From: Pseudorhizobium tarimense
GTDB taxonomy: Bacteria > Pseudomonadota > Alphaproteobacteria > Rhizobiales > Rhizobiaceae
Assembly (NCBI RefSeq): GCF_022968135.1
Contig: NZ_JALJRA010000025.1
Span: forward strand, 1 to 52,250
Length of the DNA stretch: 52,250 nucleotides
Direction of reading: 5' to 3'
Both the position numbers and the translations under genes were made by a program. The number at the start of each line of letters is the position of its first letter. Positions within the stretch are counted from its first letter, which is position 1. Positions 44,339 through 52,250 of the stretch are shown here, piece by piece. Under the pieces are notes generated by a model. That model was not told the DNA's origin. It made no database searches and saw only the letters and a program-made list of their open reading frames with translations.

Positions 44339-45088
44339 TTACCAACCCTGGTCCACTGGCAGCACGAACAGCTCGGCGACATCGACATGAGCCGGGGCCT
44401 GGGCTGCGAAGACGATGGTGTCGCCGATATCCTCGCCCTGGAGGAAGGTCATCTGCGTGGCCAGCTCATCCATCTGCTTGCGATAACCAGGATCGGTGAT
44501 GTGATCGTAGAGCTCGGTGGCAACGGCGCCCGGCTGGATGCAGGTGACGCGAATGCCGTGCTTCTGACCAACTTCCCTACGCAGGCCATCAGAGAAAGCC
44601 GTGACCGCATGTTTTGTCGCGCAGTAGACCGACAGACCCTTGAAGACCTTGCGGCCAGCGATCGAGGACATGTTGAACACGTGGCCGGAATGCTGCTTGA
44701 TCATCTGGGGCAAAACGGCGGCGGTCGTGTTGAGGAGGCCCTTCACGTTCACGTCCACCATTCGCTGCCACTCGTCGACCTTGAACTGGTCGATATCGGA
44801 GAGTGGCATCAGGCCGGCATTGTTGACGAGGAGGTCAATCGAGCCGTAGGCGTCGATAAGCTTTTTGACACCCGCGTCGACCGAGGCCGTATCGACGACG
44901 TCCATTTCGAAAGCAAGAGCCTCGCCGCCTTTAGCTTCGATCTGCTTCTTGAGATCTTCGAGTTTGTCGGTACGGCGGGCAGCGATGCCGACCTTTGCGC
45001 CTGCTTCGGCGAGCTTGACGGCGGTAGCAGCGCCAATGCCGCTCGACGCCCCGGTGACCAGTGCGATCTTTCCGTTGAGGTTGGTCAT
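44339..45088 (-). CDS. SDR-family oxidoreductase (YdfG-like)
   Basis: A 249-residue NADP-type short-chain dehydrogenase. TGASSGIGAA (12-21), the basic ARRTDK after the second strand (NADP preference), LVNNAGLMPL, NMSSIAG and SVYCATKHAVTAFSDGLRREV are present. Closest in pattern to YdfG/3-hydroxy-acid dehydrogenase. AAGGAG precedes the ATG. First gene after the AraC regulator in the leftward run. Confidence 0.9.
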   Translation of the reverse strand: MTNLNGKIALVTGASSGIGAATAVKLAEAGAKVGIAARRTDKLEDLKKQIEAKGGEALAFEMDVVDTASVDAGVKKLIDAYGSIDLLVNNAGLMPLSDIDQFKVDEWQRMVDVNVKGLLNTTAAVLPQMIKQHSGHVFNMSSIAGRKVFKGLSVYCATKHAVTAFSDGLRREVGQKHGIRVTCIQPGAVATELYDHITDPGYRKQMDELATQMTFLQGEDIGDTIVFAAQAPAHVDVAELFVLPVDQGW

Positions 45089-45233
45089 TGTTCTTACTCC
45101 TTGTCTTGAAGCCCACAACCGCGGTGGGCGTTTGGTTTTGACAAGGAGGAATTTAGGCCGACCGCCGACACCCTTCTCTCGGGCTCTTGCTCGGCCTGTC
45201 GCGATCTTGCTCGAAAACGCGACCGGTAAAAAA

Positions 45234-46238
45234 CTAGCCGCGCCGATAGTGACTCGGCGGCAAGCCAGTTTCGCGACGGAAGACCTGGGCGAAATGGCTA
45301 GGGCTCGCATAGCCGACGGACATGCCGATCTCGATGATGCTCGTATCGGTCTCCTGCAGGAGAAGCTGTGCCCTGGCTATGCGCTGACGGATTAAATAGC
45401 GCGAGGGCGAGAGCCCGGTTGCCTTCTTGAACAGACGGCTTAAATGGAATTCGCTCATGCCCACCGTTTCGGCGAGCTGAGCAAGATTGAACGGCTCTGC
45501 CAGCTTTTCTTCGAGGTGAGCGACAGCGCGACGAAGCTTGAAGCCGGGAAGTGCGTTCTGACGATCGTCGGGAGCTTCACTGGAGGCATAGTTTCGGATG
45601 AGATGCACGGCGAGTGTCTGGGCAAGGCCCTGGATGAACAGCTGGCTCCCCTTCCCTTCCGACGTAAGCTCCTGGTGAATCAGTGAAAGAAGATGCGACA
45701 GCTGCGTGTCCTTACCTCCGGAAATGTCGCGGAGTGCAGGAGGAGCAGCACATCCCAGCACGTCGTAGGCGACGCGCTCGAAAAGCGGAACAGAGAGATA
45801 AAGGTGCATGACCTGGAAAGGTGCTTCTCCGATCGCGCGCCAGCGCATCTCGTAGGGGGTGGGAGAGCGGGTCAGAAAGAAATCGCCAAGGGTCACGGTG
45901 TTGGCTACCCATTCTCCGTCGAGGTCACGCTCCTCAACCACCGCCTCGCCTGACATCACCCAGACGATCAATGGTTCGCGGACGGCTGGAACGAGAAAGG
46001 GCTCCTGCTTGTTCAGACGGGAATAGACCTTCACAAACATGTCATTCCAAGCCGGACTATCGCCACTGATAAGCGTACGACCCGCTATGTACCGTTCAAG
46101 CCCAAGCGGGGACGTCCGCTCGGGCTTTGCAGTCATCTCATCCAGGTCAGGCACGAGGGCCGATGGGTAAATGGGTTGCCCGCTGACGGCCGGGATTGGG
46201 GGCAAAGTGTTTTCATGGACTGGTTCGATGTTTGCCAA
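45234..46238 (-). CDS. AraC-family regulator with N-terminal cupin-type domain
   Basis: A 334-residue regulator. The N-terminal part matches the AraC_binding_2/cupin_6 type (PLIVWVMSGEAVVEERDLDGEW, VTLGDFFLTRSPTPYEMRW). The C-terminal double helix-turn-helix is complete: AEPFNLAQLAETVGMSEFHLSRLFKKATGLSPSRYLIRQRIARAQLLLQETDTSIIEIGMSVGYASPSHFAQVFRRETGLPPSHYRR. The start is TTG at 46238 with AGAGGG upstream; ATG at 46136 is an alternative. It probably controls the SDR and flavin reductase genes 145 bp downstream. Confidence 0.9.
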   Translation of the reverse strand: MANIEPVHENTLPPIPAVSGQPIYPSALVPDLDEMTAKPERTSPLGLERYIAGRTLISGDSPAWNDMFVKVYSRLNKQEPFLVPAVREPLIVWVMSGEAVVEERDLDGEWVANTVTLGDFFLTRSPTPYEMRWRAIGEAPFQVMHLYLSVPLFERVAYDVLGCAAPPALRDISGGKDTQLSHLLSLIHQELTSEGKGSQLFIQGLAQTLAVHLIRNYASSEAPDDRQNALPGFKLRRAVAHLEEKLAEPFNLAQLAETVGMSEFHLSRLFKKATGLSPSRYLIRQRIARAQLLLQETDTSIIEIGMSVGYASPSHFAQVFRRETGLPPSHYRRG

Positions 46239-46768
46239 TGCGGACCCTCTCTACAAACGAGGAAAGCTGCGCGGATTGCCTCAGTAGTCAATGAAACATG
46301 TCTCGGTTCACATCTCCGCCCACAACCACCATCAATGATGCAATGCAGCATTTTGTTTCGTCCGACAGACAAATGATGCCAGTCTCTTCAGCCTCCTTGA
46401 GGCAAATGAAATCCGAGTCCACCGCACACGTAAGGATTTCCGGGCTTTTCCTGCTACGCGGCAGGCTTACGGAAGCGTCGTTTCTAAGAAGCGAACGCAA
46501 AGTAGCGCCCTTTCCCGGTAGTGTTCGAATGAACGTGACCGCTGCACGGCTGAACATGATCCACTCCATAGTTTGTCTGTTTGCGCAAGCATCGCCCCGG
46601 ACGATCGAAGAGCGGTACAATGACGCTCCAATGAGATTGCCTGATCCTACACAAGCGAATGTTTGGCGCCTGAAGCAAGATCTGCAGGCCGGGTAGCCGC
46701 ATCGCAAAACGGCTGGGATTAAAGTCTACTCCATCTTTCGGACGGAGCACCTAAGCGATCCTCGATGA
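46239..46768. other. Intergenic region, at most one doubtful small gene
   Basis: This 530-bp gap separates the AraC start from the carboxymuconolactone decarboxylase-like stop. Frames are open on both strands over the same bases (about 46288-46700), so at most one can be real; see the doubtful small gene. It also holds the AraC promoter. No repeat or terminator was recognised. Confidence 0.5.
46288..46557 (-). CDS. Hypothetical protein, doubtful
   Basis: An 89-residue frame beginning MFSRAAVTFIRTLPGKG, with GGAG 6 bases before its ATG at 46557. The first 25 residues vaguely recall the start of ABM proteins, but the rest (ILTCAVDSDFICLKEAEETGIICLSDETKCCIAS) does not, and is unusually rich in cysteine. 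Not recognised; could be a decayed ABM gene or chance. Confidence 0.25.
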   Translation of the reverse strand: MFSRAAVTFIRTLPGKGATLRSLLRNDASVSLPRSRKSPEILTCAVDSDFICLKEAEETGIICLSDETKCCIASLMVVVGGDVNRDMFH

Positions 46769-47995
46769 TCATGAAGCGCTGTCAGCAGTCTGCTTTTCGT
46801 TGAATAAAGAGATCCGCTGATGGGCAATCAACAGCGCTTTTTCGATCAATGGATAGCCAGCATAGGGGATGATGTTGAAGAGCGTTTCGATAATCTCTTC
46901 TGGGTCGGCCCCGAGATTAAGAGCGGCATCGACATGCACACCAAGCGGCTTTTCTGCCGCGACGGTTCCTTGAGCGGCGAGTGCAGAGATCGCACTGAGC
47001 TCCCTCCATTTGGGGTCAAGCGCCGGACGGGAAAAGATATCACCGTAGCAATGGGCAACGATTAGTCTTCCCAAACCCGGGGCAATATCCTTGAAACTGT
47101 CGACCACACCAGCGCCGAACCCTCCTGATGTTGCGGCCAGAGTTGCCGCGCCTCGCTCGAAGCGATCGTCGTCATCTTCGGTGGTATCAACCCTTTCCTG
47201 GGCATTCGCTTGTGGGCGTTCGGAAGCCGCGAAAATGTCCCTTGCTCTGCCGGCAGCGTTGAGGGCTGCAGGGAACCCGGAATAGACGCTCAGTTGGATA
47301 ACCATTTCGACGATGTCGCTATGGGTTGCACCCGCAGCCAGCGCTGACGCGAGGTGGGCATCGAAGCTTGCCCCCGCTTTTCCGCGCGCCGCAAGCATCG
47401 CAGCGGACGCAAGGTGGGCAAGCCTCGGCTCCAGATGCACGGAGCAGAAGATCTCTTGGTCAAGGACCTGTTCGCGCCATTTCGGGAACTCGGGCGCAAT
47501 TTGATAGAGGATAGTGAGACGGTCAGACGAGATCTGGGGGATGGCCGGTGCAGACTGAGCCTCCATGGCATTTTTGCTTTCGCCCCGGCCGGCGAGTAGA
47601 TCGCGAACGATGGGAACAGCGTTGATCGCCGTCGGGAACCCGAGCAGACCTGCGGAAATAAACAACAGGTCGACAACATCATCGGCAGTTCCGCCGACAT
47701 TCAACAATCCATTGAGGTGAAAAGACAGCTGAGATTGCGCGGATCCGTGGGCCAGCAACGTGGCAACGGTCACAATCTGGCGCGTTCGCAGATCAAGGCC
47801 ATCGCGCGATAGCACATCGCCATAGGCGTATTGAACGGTGAACCGCGCGAGATCTTCTGAAAAGCGCGCAAGCTGACTTACTGGCCCCCCAAAATTCTCG
47901 CCCCCGATCTGTTTGAGAACGGCAAGACCACGAAGGTGTTTTTGCCTGTCTTCTGGCGAAGCCAAGTGCTCGAGCTGCTCTTCGATGTTGCTCAT
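46769..47995 (-). CDS. Triple-domain carboxymuconolactone decarboxylase-like protein
   Basis: A 408-residue protein made of three related CMD domains, at about 40-132, 161-254 and 297-394. Each has the helix pair RQ/RL..ASA..LAARG, then a conserved His (93, 214 and 354 in HLNGLLNVGG, HLASALAAGA, HVDAALNLGA), an I/VVE/D.L helix and a GFP/GYP turn followed by a final helix. The domains differ strongly from each other. None has the CxxC of AhpD peroxidases, so a decarboxylase or other hydrolytic role is likelier. AAGAAAG precedes the ATG. Single-domain relatives are about 130 residues. Catalysis cannot be assigned. Confidence 0.85.
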   Translation of the reverse strand: MSNIEEQLEHLASPEDRQKHLRGLAVLKQIGGENFGGPVSQLARFSEDLARFTVQYAYGDVLSRDGLDLRTRQIVTVATLLAHGSAQSQLSFHLNGLLNVGGTADDVVDLLFISAGLLGFPTAINAVPIVRDLLAGRGESKNAMEAQSAPAIPQISSDRLTILYQIAPEFPKWREQVLDQEIFCSVHLEPRLAHLASAAMLAARGKAGASFDAHLASALAAGATHSDIVEMVIQLSVYSGFPAALNAAGRARDIFAASERPQANAQERVDTTEDDDDRFERGAATLAATSGGFGAGVVDSFKDIAPGLGRLIVAHCYGDIFSRPALDPKWRELSAISALAAQGTVAAEKPLGVHVDAALNLGADPEEIIETLFNIIPYAGYPLIEKALLIAHQRISLFNEKQTADSAS

Positions 47996-48060
47996 TATCG
48001 TCGCTTTCTTTTGATCTGGTTTTCAAGGATGCAGATGTTCTCATTAAGCGAAAGAATTGG

Positions 48061-48091
48061 ACCACGCCGACATTGGATATGCCGGCGTGGT
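48061..48091 (-). other. Stem-loop between Atu4866-like and CMD genes
   Basis: ACCACGCCGACAT (48061-48073) and ATGCCGGCGTGGT (48079-48091) pair at 12 of 13 positions with a 5-base loop. It follows the Atu4866-like stop by 8 bp, read leftward. No T-run; terminator, or message-processing site before the CMD gene. Confidence 0.55.
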
Positions 48092-48098
48092 GTCCAGA

Positions 48099-48350
48099 CT
48101 ACGGCTTGCGATAGAGAACCATTCCCGCGTGGTACAGGACGCCATCGACAAAATCGCCGTCGGCAGTAAAGCCGGTATCGTCCCAGTACTCGATGTGGTC
48201 TCCCGACACCTCGTAGCGTCCTTGATACGAACTTTCGCGTCGGCCACGCGCCTCGTCGTAGCGGCCATTCGGGAGCAACTGGTGCCGGATGCGGCCGTCT
48301 GCGGTCTCCCACATGCCGACATAAGGGTGCGAAGGCGTTGCGGTCGTCAT
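48099..48350 (-). CDS. Atu4866-family small protein
   Basis: An 83-residue protein matching the family named after Agrobacterium Atu4866: PYVGMWETADGRIRHQLLPNGRYDEARG, then YQGRYEVSGDHIEYWDDTGFTADGDF, then GVLYHAGMVLY. The fold is a small beta structure of unknown function. It overlaps the upstream NTF2-like gene by four bases (ATGA). Family membership recalled from memory and not checked by search. Confidence 0.85.
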   Translation of the reverse strand: MTTATPSHPYVGMWETADGRIRHQLLPNGRYDEARGRRESSYQGRYEVSGDHIEYWDDTGFTADGDFVDGVLYHAGMVLYRKP

Positions 48351-48913
48351 TGTGCCGCCTCCGTCTTGCCCAGGAAAGACTGAATCGTCTCGGGTTCGAC
48401 GATCCAGGCGTAGTTCAGTTCATGCCGGATCTTCCATTTGCCACCAGTGCATTCCCAGCCCAGCTGCGAGCGACCATCGAAAGCGATCACCTTGCCGTCA
48501 AGGCGATCGATGCGGCCAACGAAGCCAAGAGTGGTCGAAGCAACTGTGTCGCCGACGATTGCGTCATGGCCTCCGGTCAACCCGTGGCGAACGGATCGAG
48601 CGGCATTTTGCAACGCCGCCCAGTTGGCGCCGTAGCGAGCGGAGTTGTCAAAGAGCTGTGTGCTGCCAGGCGCGAAATTGTCGTAGAAAACACCATTGGT
48701 GTTTTCCAAGTCGTAATATTTGTTCAGCTTTTCTGCGAACACGAATTTACCATCGCCTTCATGGCGCTCCCAGCCCTTCATGATCCAGTCGGCATGGAGC
48801 GCGAGAGGAGCCTCGGCGCCTTCCCGGGGGCACGCGCTATCCTGTGCAGCAACAGGTCCGGCGCAGATCCCCAGAGCCAATGCTGCTGCGAGCGTGATCT
48901 TGATGTTCGTCAT
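48347..48913 (-). CDS. Secreted NTF2-like protein
   Basis: A 188-residue protein with a clear Sec signal peptide (MTNIKITLAAALALGICAGPVAA, cleavage near residue 23). The mature part has the SnoaL/NTF2-like plan: ADWIMKGWERHEGDGKFVFAEKLNKYYD, LFDNSARYGANWAALQNAARSVRHGL, and a C-terminal sheet ending WKIRHELNYAWIVEP. It probably acts in the periplasm on a small molecule. First gene of the leftward set with the Atu4866-like and CMD genes. Confidence 0.75.
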   Translation of the reverse strand: MTNIKITLAAALALGICAGPVAAQDSACPREGAEAPLALHADWIMKGWERHEGDGKFVFAEKLNKYYDLENTNGVFYDNFAPGSTQLFDNSARYGANWAALQNAARSVRHGLTGGHDAIVGDTVASTTLGFVGRIDRLDGKVIAFDGRSQLGWECTGGKWKIRHELNYAWIVEPETIQSFLGKTEAAQ

Positions 48914-48993
48914 TGGAATATCTCCTTCGATGATCGTTGTTTATTGCCTGCCGTGCTTTGCGAGATGCGTTTGTCGGCCGCGAGCAATAGGTA

Positions 48994-49009
48994 GACAAAT
49001 TTGATTGTC
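48994..49009. promoter_or_regulatory. LysR-type operator candidate
   Basis: GACAA-ATTTGA-TTGTC is a 5+6+5 inverted repeat in the divergent gap before the LysR gene. A second TTGTC lies at 48971-48975. AT-rich spacing and position fit LysR operators. Confidence 0.5.
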
Positions 49010-49056
49010 GCTTTTATTTCCTTTCCGCTTACCTGATTGGTTAGCAGGATACGACA

Positions 49057-49956
49057 ATGACATTCGACCTAAACCTGGTGCCAGTGTTTCTGGCGGTCGC
49101 CGAAGAGGGGAACTTCAGGGCCGCGGCCGAGCGCCTCGGCGTCACACGGTCCGCCGTCAGCCAAGGGATCAAACGGCTCGAGGATATTTGCGGCATCGCG
49201 CTAGTCAGTCGCACGACGCGCAGTGTGCGGCTGACGGAAGCGGGCAATCGCTTCCGTGAAGCCTTGGCGCAGCCGATAGCGGATGTTAAATCCGCATTCG
49301 AGAACGTGGCAGGTGACACCAGACCCAGCGGCTTGCTGCGGATAGCGGCCACCTCAATTGCGGAACGATTTCTGTCGGGCCCACTGATCGCATCCTTTGC
49401 GGAAGCCCATCCCGCTATCACCATCGATGTCACGGTGACCGATGACATCTTTGACATTGTAGCTGCCGGCTTCGATGCAGGGGTCCGGTTGGGTGATGTG
49501 ATCGAGCGAGATATGATCGCGGTGCCACTGACCAAGGAAGAGAGAGAAGTAGTGGTCGCGACGCCGCGATATTTCGAGGTCCACGGAACACCCCGCCATC
49601 CTCGGGATCTGGTGCGTCATCGCTGTATAGGTTGGCGTCCGTCTCCAAGTGCTGCGCCGTATCGATGGGAGTTCGAGGAGGGAGGCATACCCTTCGATGT
49701 CGCCGTCGAGCCGCAAATCACCACAAACGATCTGTCTCTGATGGTACGGACCGCGCTCGCTGGCGGCGGTATCACATTCGCGCTGGAGGAGACGTTTCGC
49801 TCATATATCGATCGCGGTGAGTTGATCACGGCGTTGGACGACTATCTGCCGCCTTTTCCAGGGTTCTTCCTTTATTTCCCCGATCGCCGGAATATGGCGC
49901 CCAAGCTGCGCGCGCTCATTGACCACGTTCGTGCATACAGACTGGCGTCTTCCTAG
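49057..49956 (+). CDS. LysR-family transcriptional regulator
   Basis: A 299-residue regulator. Helix-turn-helix at about 4-63 (DLNLVPVFLAVAEEGNFRAAAERLGVTRSAVSQGIKRLEDICGIALVSRTTRSVRLTEAG). The effector domain (about 90-295) has the AAGFDAGVRLGD and LRALIDHVRAY segments typical of the group related to DsdC/PecT-type SDR regulators. Divergent from the NTF2-like gene and likely its controller. Confidence 0.92.
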   Translation: MTFDLNLVPVFLAVAEEGNFRAAAERLGVTRSAVSQGIKRLEDICGIALVSRTTRSVRLTEAGNRFREALAQPIADVKSAFENVAGDTRPSGLLRIAATSIAERFLSGPLIASFAEAHPAITIDVTVTDDIFDIVAAGFDAGVRLGDVIERDMIAVPLTKEEREVVVATPRYFEVHGTPRHPRDLVRHRCIGWRPSPSAAPYRWEFEEGGIPFDVAVEPQITTNDLSLMVRTALAGGGITFALEETFRSYIDRGELITALDDYLPPFPGFFLYFPDRRNMAPKLRALIDHVRAYRLASS

Positions 49957-49977
49957 CGGGAGCTGGCCCAGCCTAAC

Positions 49978-50975
49978 GTGAGCGTCCGGCGAATGCATTT
50001 TGAGGTTTACGAGGCGCGGCTTAGGGCTTGCGGCTTAGCGCATCTGCCATGACAGGCTCGATCATCTCGGCATCACGCCGCCTTGTATCGGTCTTTCGCC
50101 GGCGCCACTGCCAGGGAAGCAAGTCCGCAAGTCGATCATTGGGGTGATCCTGGATCCGGGTCAGGACGTCTGTGAGATAGACCTCCGGATTGTGGCCATG
50201 GAGTTTGGCAGTCTCGATAATGGTCAGGATGTTGGCGATGCGCTCACCGCCCTTGTCTGATCCGGCGAAGAGCCAATTCTACCTTCCGATTCCGAGCGGA
50301 CGCATGGCTCGTTCAGCGATGTTGTTATCGATTTCGACGCGGCCATCGTCGACGTAGACGCTTAGGGCTGCCCATCGAGAGAGGGCGTATCGCATTGCCT
50401 CGGCCAGCTTCTGCTTCTGTGGCAACGTCGAAAGCGTCTCTTCGATCCAGACCTTCAGTTCTTCCAGAATGGGCCTGGCGTGTTGTTGGCGCAGGGTACG
50501 TCGCTGGTCGGCCGGCATGCCGAAGATACGATCTCATATCGTAGAGAGCGCCGATGCGCGATAACGCTTCGTCAGCGATCGGCGATGGCTTCAGCTTGAT
50601 CACGTCATGGAACTTGCGGCGCACATGCGCCATGCACGCGGCCTCGACGATCTGGTTGCCGTAGAGCTTCTTGTAACCCCCATAGCCATCGGCATGCATC
50701 ACACCGCTGAAGTTTGCCAAGTGGTCAGCCGGATGGGCGCCCTTGCGGTCAGGGCTGTATTAATAGGCGATGGCTGCGGGAGTGGCGGATTGATAGCCAC
50801 TGCCGTCAAAGACGTACACCCAGACCCTGCTGGTTTTTGTCTTGCCCCGCCCGGGATCAAGAACATCGACCAGGGTATCGTCCGTATGTATTCGGTCGAG
50901 TGCTGCGGTATGGGCCCGGATCAACAAAACGAGTGGTGTCAGCAATGCGGACACCCGGCCAAGGGAGCGGGAAAT
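49978..50975 (-). mobile_element. IS66-family insertion sequence remnant with broken transposase
   Basis: An IS66-type transposase (TnpC) lies leftward in several frames: VSALLTPLVLLIRAHTAALDRIHTDDTLVDVLDPGRGKTKT, then HPADHLANFSGVMHADGYGGYKKLYG, then LRQQHARPILEELKVWIEETLSTLPQKQKLAEAMRYALSRW, AERAMRPLGIGR, NWLFAGSDKGGERIANIL, and PVMADALSRKP to a stop at 50021. It is broken by a TAA after AIAY (50760-50762), a frameshift near 50520-50530, and a TAG at 50279-50281 where AAG is expected. GTGAGCGTCCGGCGAATGCA at 49978 fits the IS66 terminal repeat (GTAAGCG-type). The 5' end, with tnpA and tnpB, is missing. Confidence 0.8.
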
Positions 50976-50984
50976 ACCTTGGGG

Positions 50985-51512
50985 TTAAGCGGCCAGAGCA
51001 AACTTGGCTTGTTTGAGGCGGCCGTCTGCGACTGCGGCTCTGACTGAAGTATTGGATAAGCTGACCTTGGTGGCAGTCGATCTGCCGAGACCCGGCAGGT
51101 CCCAGGTCACCATCCTGAACTCCTTCGACAGGTCACGTACAGCATACTGCCAAACCGAATGATCCAGCGACCATCCATGGGTTAGAAGTAGGGTTGGTGC
51201 GCCTGCCGGACCATGGAAATACAGTTGCAGCGTCTCTCCCTCGGCACCAGTGATGACAACACCTTCCTCGCTTTCCTTCTTCATTGGATCAGTATCCGGC
51301 CGCGCCAACAAGAGTATGGTCGGCCATCTGCCCAGGAACGACCAGACCAGCAGAAAGCCGCCGCTCCACAGCCTCCAGTTTTCACGATGCACCGCGAACG
51401 TAGCGTCTGGCCTTTGAACCACCTCGCCTTGATACCAGGTCCAGAGCAGGTAGATCGAGGCTATGAGAATTAGCGTTGAGATGAGGGTGATCAGCGGGCG
51501 TAGCGGCGTCAT
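50985..51512 (-). pseudogene. Truncated membrane-anchored alpha/beta hydrolase
   Basis: ATG at 51512 starts MTPLRPLITLISTLIL, a signal-anchor helix (4-26), with a second helix at about 50-70. Then follow the first strands of an alpha/beta hydrolase: LYFHGPAGAPTLLLTHGWSLDHSVWQYAVRDLSKEFRMVTWDLPGLGRS. After this the homology stops; the nucleophile elbow, the acid and the His are absent, and the last 30 or so residues (to 50985) are foreign. It was cut by insertion of the neighbouring element. The open frame continues upstream to 51908 through IS481 sequence, a chance fusion. Confidence 0.75.
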
Positions 51513-51595
51513 CAGGTGCTCCAGATTTGCACCAAAAACTCGACCTAGACGACAAAGTTTCTTGTGCCAGCTACGCTTCGAGGCGCCCGGCACTT

Positions 51596-52250
51596 CTAGC
51601 TGTGGAGCCTCAATAGGTTGTCCCGGTTGAGACCGAGGCGACTGATGGATGTTTTTGAGTTTAAACTGCCGTGGGGCCGATGCCAATTGTACATATGGGT
51701 CCATTTGGGCAGATTCCATTTGCGATGCTGTGACGATGGGTATGAACAGGCGCACGCCCATTCCCGCAATGCAGTCTGGATAAAGCGCTCTGCCTTGGCG
51801 TTGGTCTTGGGCGTATAGGGTTTTCGTGCGGACGTGTTTGAGGCCAAGCGCCTTGCAGGCTTTGGCGAAGTCTTTCGCCACATAGCAGGAACCGTTGTCG
51901 GTCATCACGCGCGTGACCGTGATGCCGAGGCTGTCATGTTAGGCGACTGCGGCCTTGAGAAAGGCAATGGCGCTGACGGCCCTTTCATCCGGGAAGATGT
52001 CGGTGAAGGCGATGCGGGATGCGTCGTCGATGCCGACATGGACGTATTCCCATCCGATGCCGCAAGACTTGCTTTGGCCCGTCCTGTGGCCGGTGATCCG
52101 GTGTCCGACCCGCTCGAAGCGGCCGAGACGCTTGATGTCGAGATGGATCAGGCCGCCTGGCTGAGTATACTCGTGGAGTGCACCCCGTTTCGCCGGACAT
52201 GTCGGCTAGTTTGATTTAGCCCTGATGAACTGCCGTGGGGAAGCCATCTT
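51596..52250 (-). pseudogene. IS481-family transposase remnant, extending past the window edge
   Basis: Leftward sequence with an integrase-type DDE core: IHLDIKRLGRFERVGHRITGHRTGQS, VHVGIDDASRIAFTDIFPDERAVSAIAFLKAAVA, VMTDNGSCYVAKDFAKACKALGLKHVRTK, PYTPKTNAKAERFIQTALREWA, MYNWHRPHGSLNSK and SRLGLNRDNLLRLHS to the stop at 51596. A TAA (51941-51939) replaces an expected Tyr codon after AFLKAAVA, and an A4 run where A3 is expected, near 51830, shifts frame between KHVRTK and PYTPK. The N-terminus is poorly preserved or missing. Confidence 0.82.

Noticed and set aside
46298..46696. Rightward 132-codon frame
   Set aside because: No ribosome binding site or family signature, serine and arginine rich, and it overlaps an equally weak leftward frame.
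50985..51908. A 307-codon open frame that looks like one protein
   Set aside because: Its first part is IS481 transposase in and out of frame, its last part a truncated hydrolase with its own ATG at 51512; it is a chance fusion.

Overview
The window looks like an accessory segment, perhaps a plasmid or chromid, of a Rhizobiaceae-type alphaproteobacterium. It is GC-rich and very dense in ABC, TRAP and TTT uptake systems, each with its own LacI, GntR, TetR, LysR or AraC regulator. It carries a malic enzyme with a phosphotransacetylase-like tail and an Atu4866-type protein, and both edges hold transposase fragments (ISKra4-like on the left, decayed IS66 and IS481 on the right). The replicon type is inference. 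No rRNA, intact tRNA or CRISPR array was seen.

Region 1 (168-10150): a chemoreceptor diverges from a regulator-first operon: LacI regulator, sugar-type ABC importer (binding protein, two permeases, ATPase), a GH63-type glycoside hydrolase and a MOFRL-type glycerate 2-kinase. The hydrolase plus glycerate kinase pairing points to import and breakdown of glucosyl- or mannosyl-glycerate. Two identical LacI-type operators lie 21 bp apart upstream of the regulator.

Region 2 (10275-18045): a leftward operon with an ABC importer (ATPase, two permeases, binding protein), a metallophosphoesterase, a PHP-family phosphoesterase and a GNAT acetyltransferase, divergent from a TetR regulator. Perfect stem-loops flank the binding-protein gene. 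The substrate is unknown; the two phosphoesterases hint at a phosphorylated solute.

Region 3 (18147-29988): a truncated ParE-like toxin, then a long leftward operon. In transcription order it holds a TctC/TctB/TctA transporter, an ACMSD-like amidohydrolase, an LDH2-type oxidoreductase, a malic enzyme, an aldehyde dehydrogenase, a cupin and a small monooxygenase-like protein. A divergent GntR/UTRA regulator and shared ACGTCTY boxes suggest its control. It reads as a carboxylic acid catabolic pathway of unknown substrate.

Region 4 (30133-34684): a DHDPS/NAL-type aldolase diverges from a FadR-type GntR regulator and a TRAP transporter (DctP, DctQ, DctM).

Region 5 (35090-49956): a redox and electrophile-defence-like region. 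It has a LysR regulator, pirin, an NADP-binding oxidoreductase, WrbA, four SDR enzymes (one frameshifted), a frameshifted SnoaL-like protein, DoxX, an ABM monooxygenase, a DUF1330-like protein, a flavin reductase and an AraC regulator. A last set holds a triple-domain carboxymuconolactone decarboxylase-like protein, an Atu4866-like protein, a secreted NTF2-like protein and a LysR regulator.

Region 6 (49978-52250): a graveyard of IS66 remnant, truncated alpha/beta hydrolase and IS481 remnant. Across the window, five copies of an 18-bp motif (consensus about CTTGANRSGANNYGAACC) sit between genes, four of them in tail-to-tail gaps next to a hairpin. This repeat is the least explained structure seen here.
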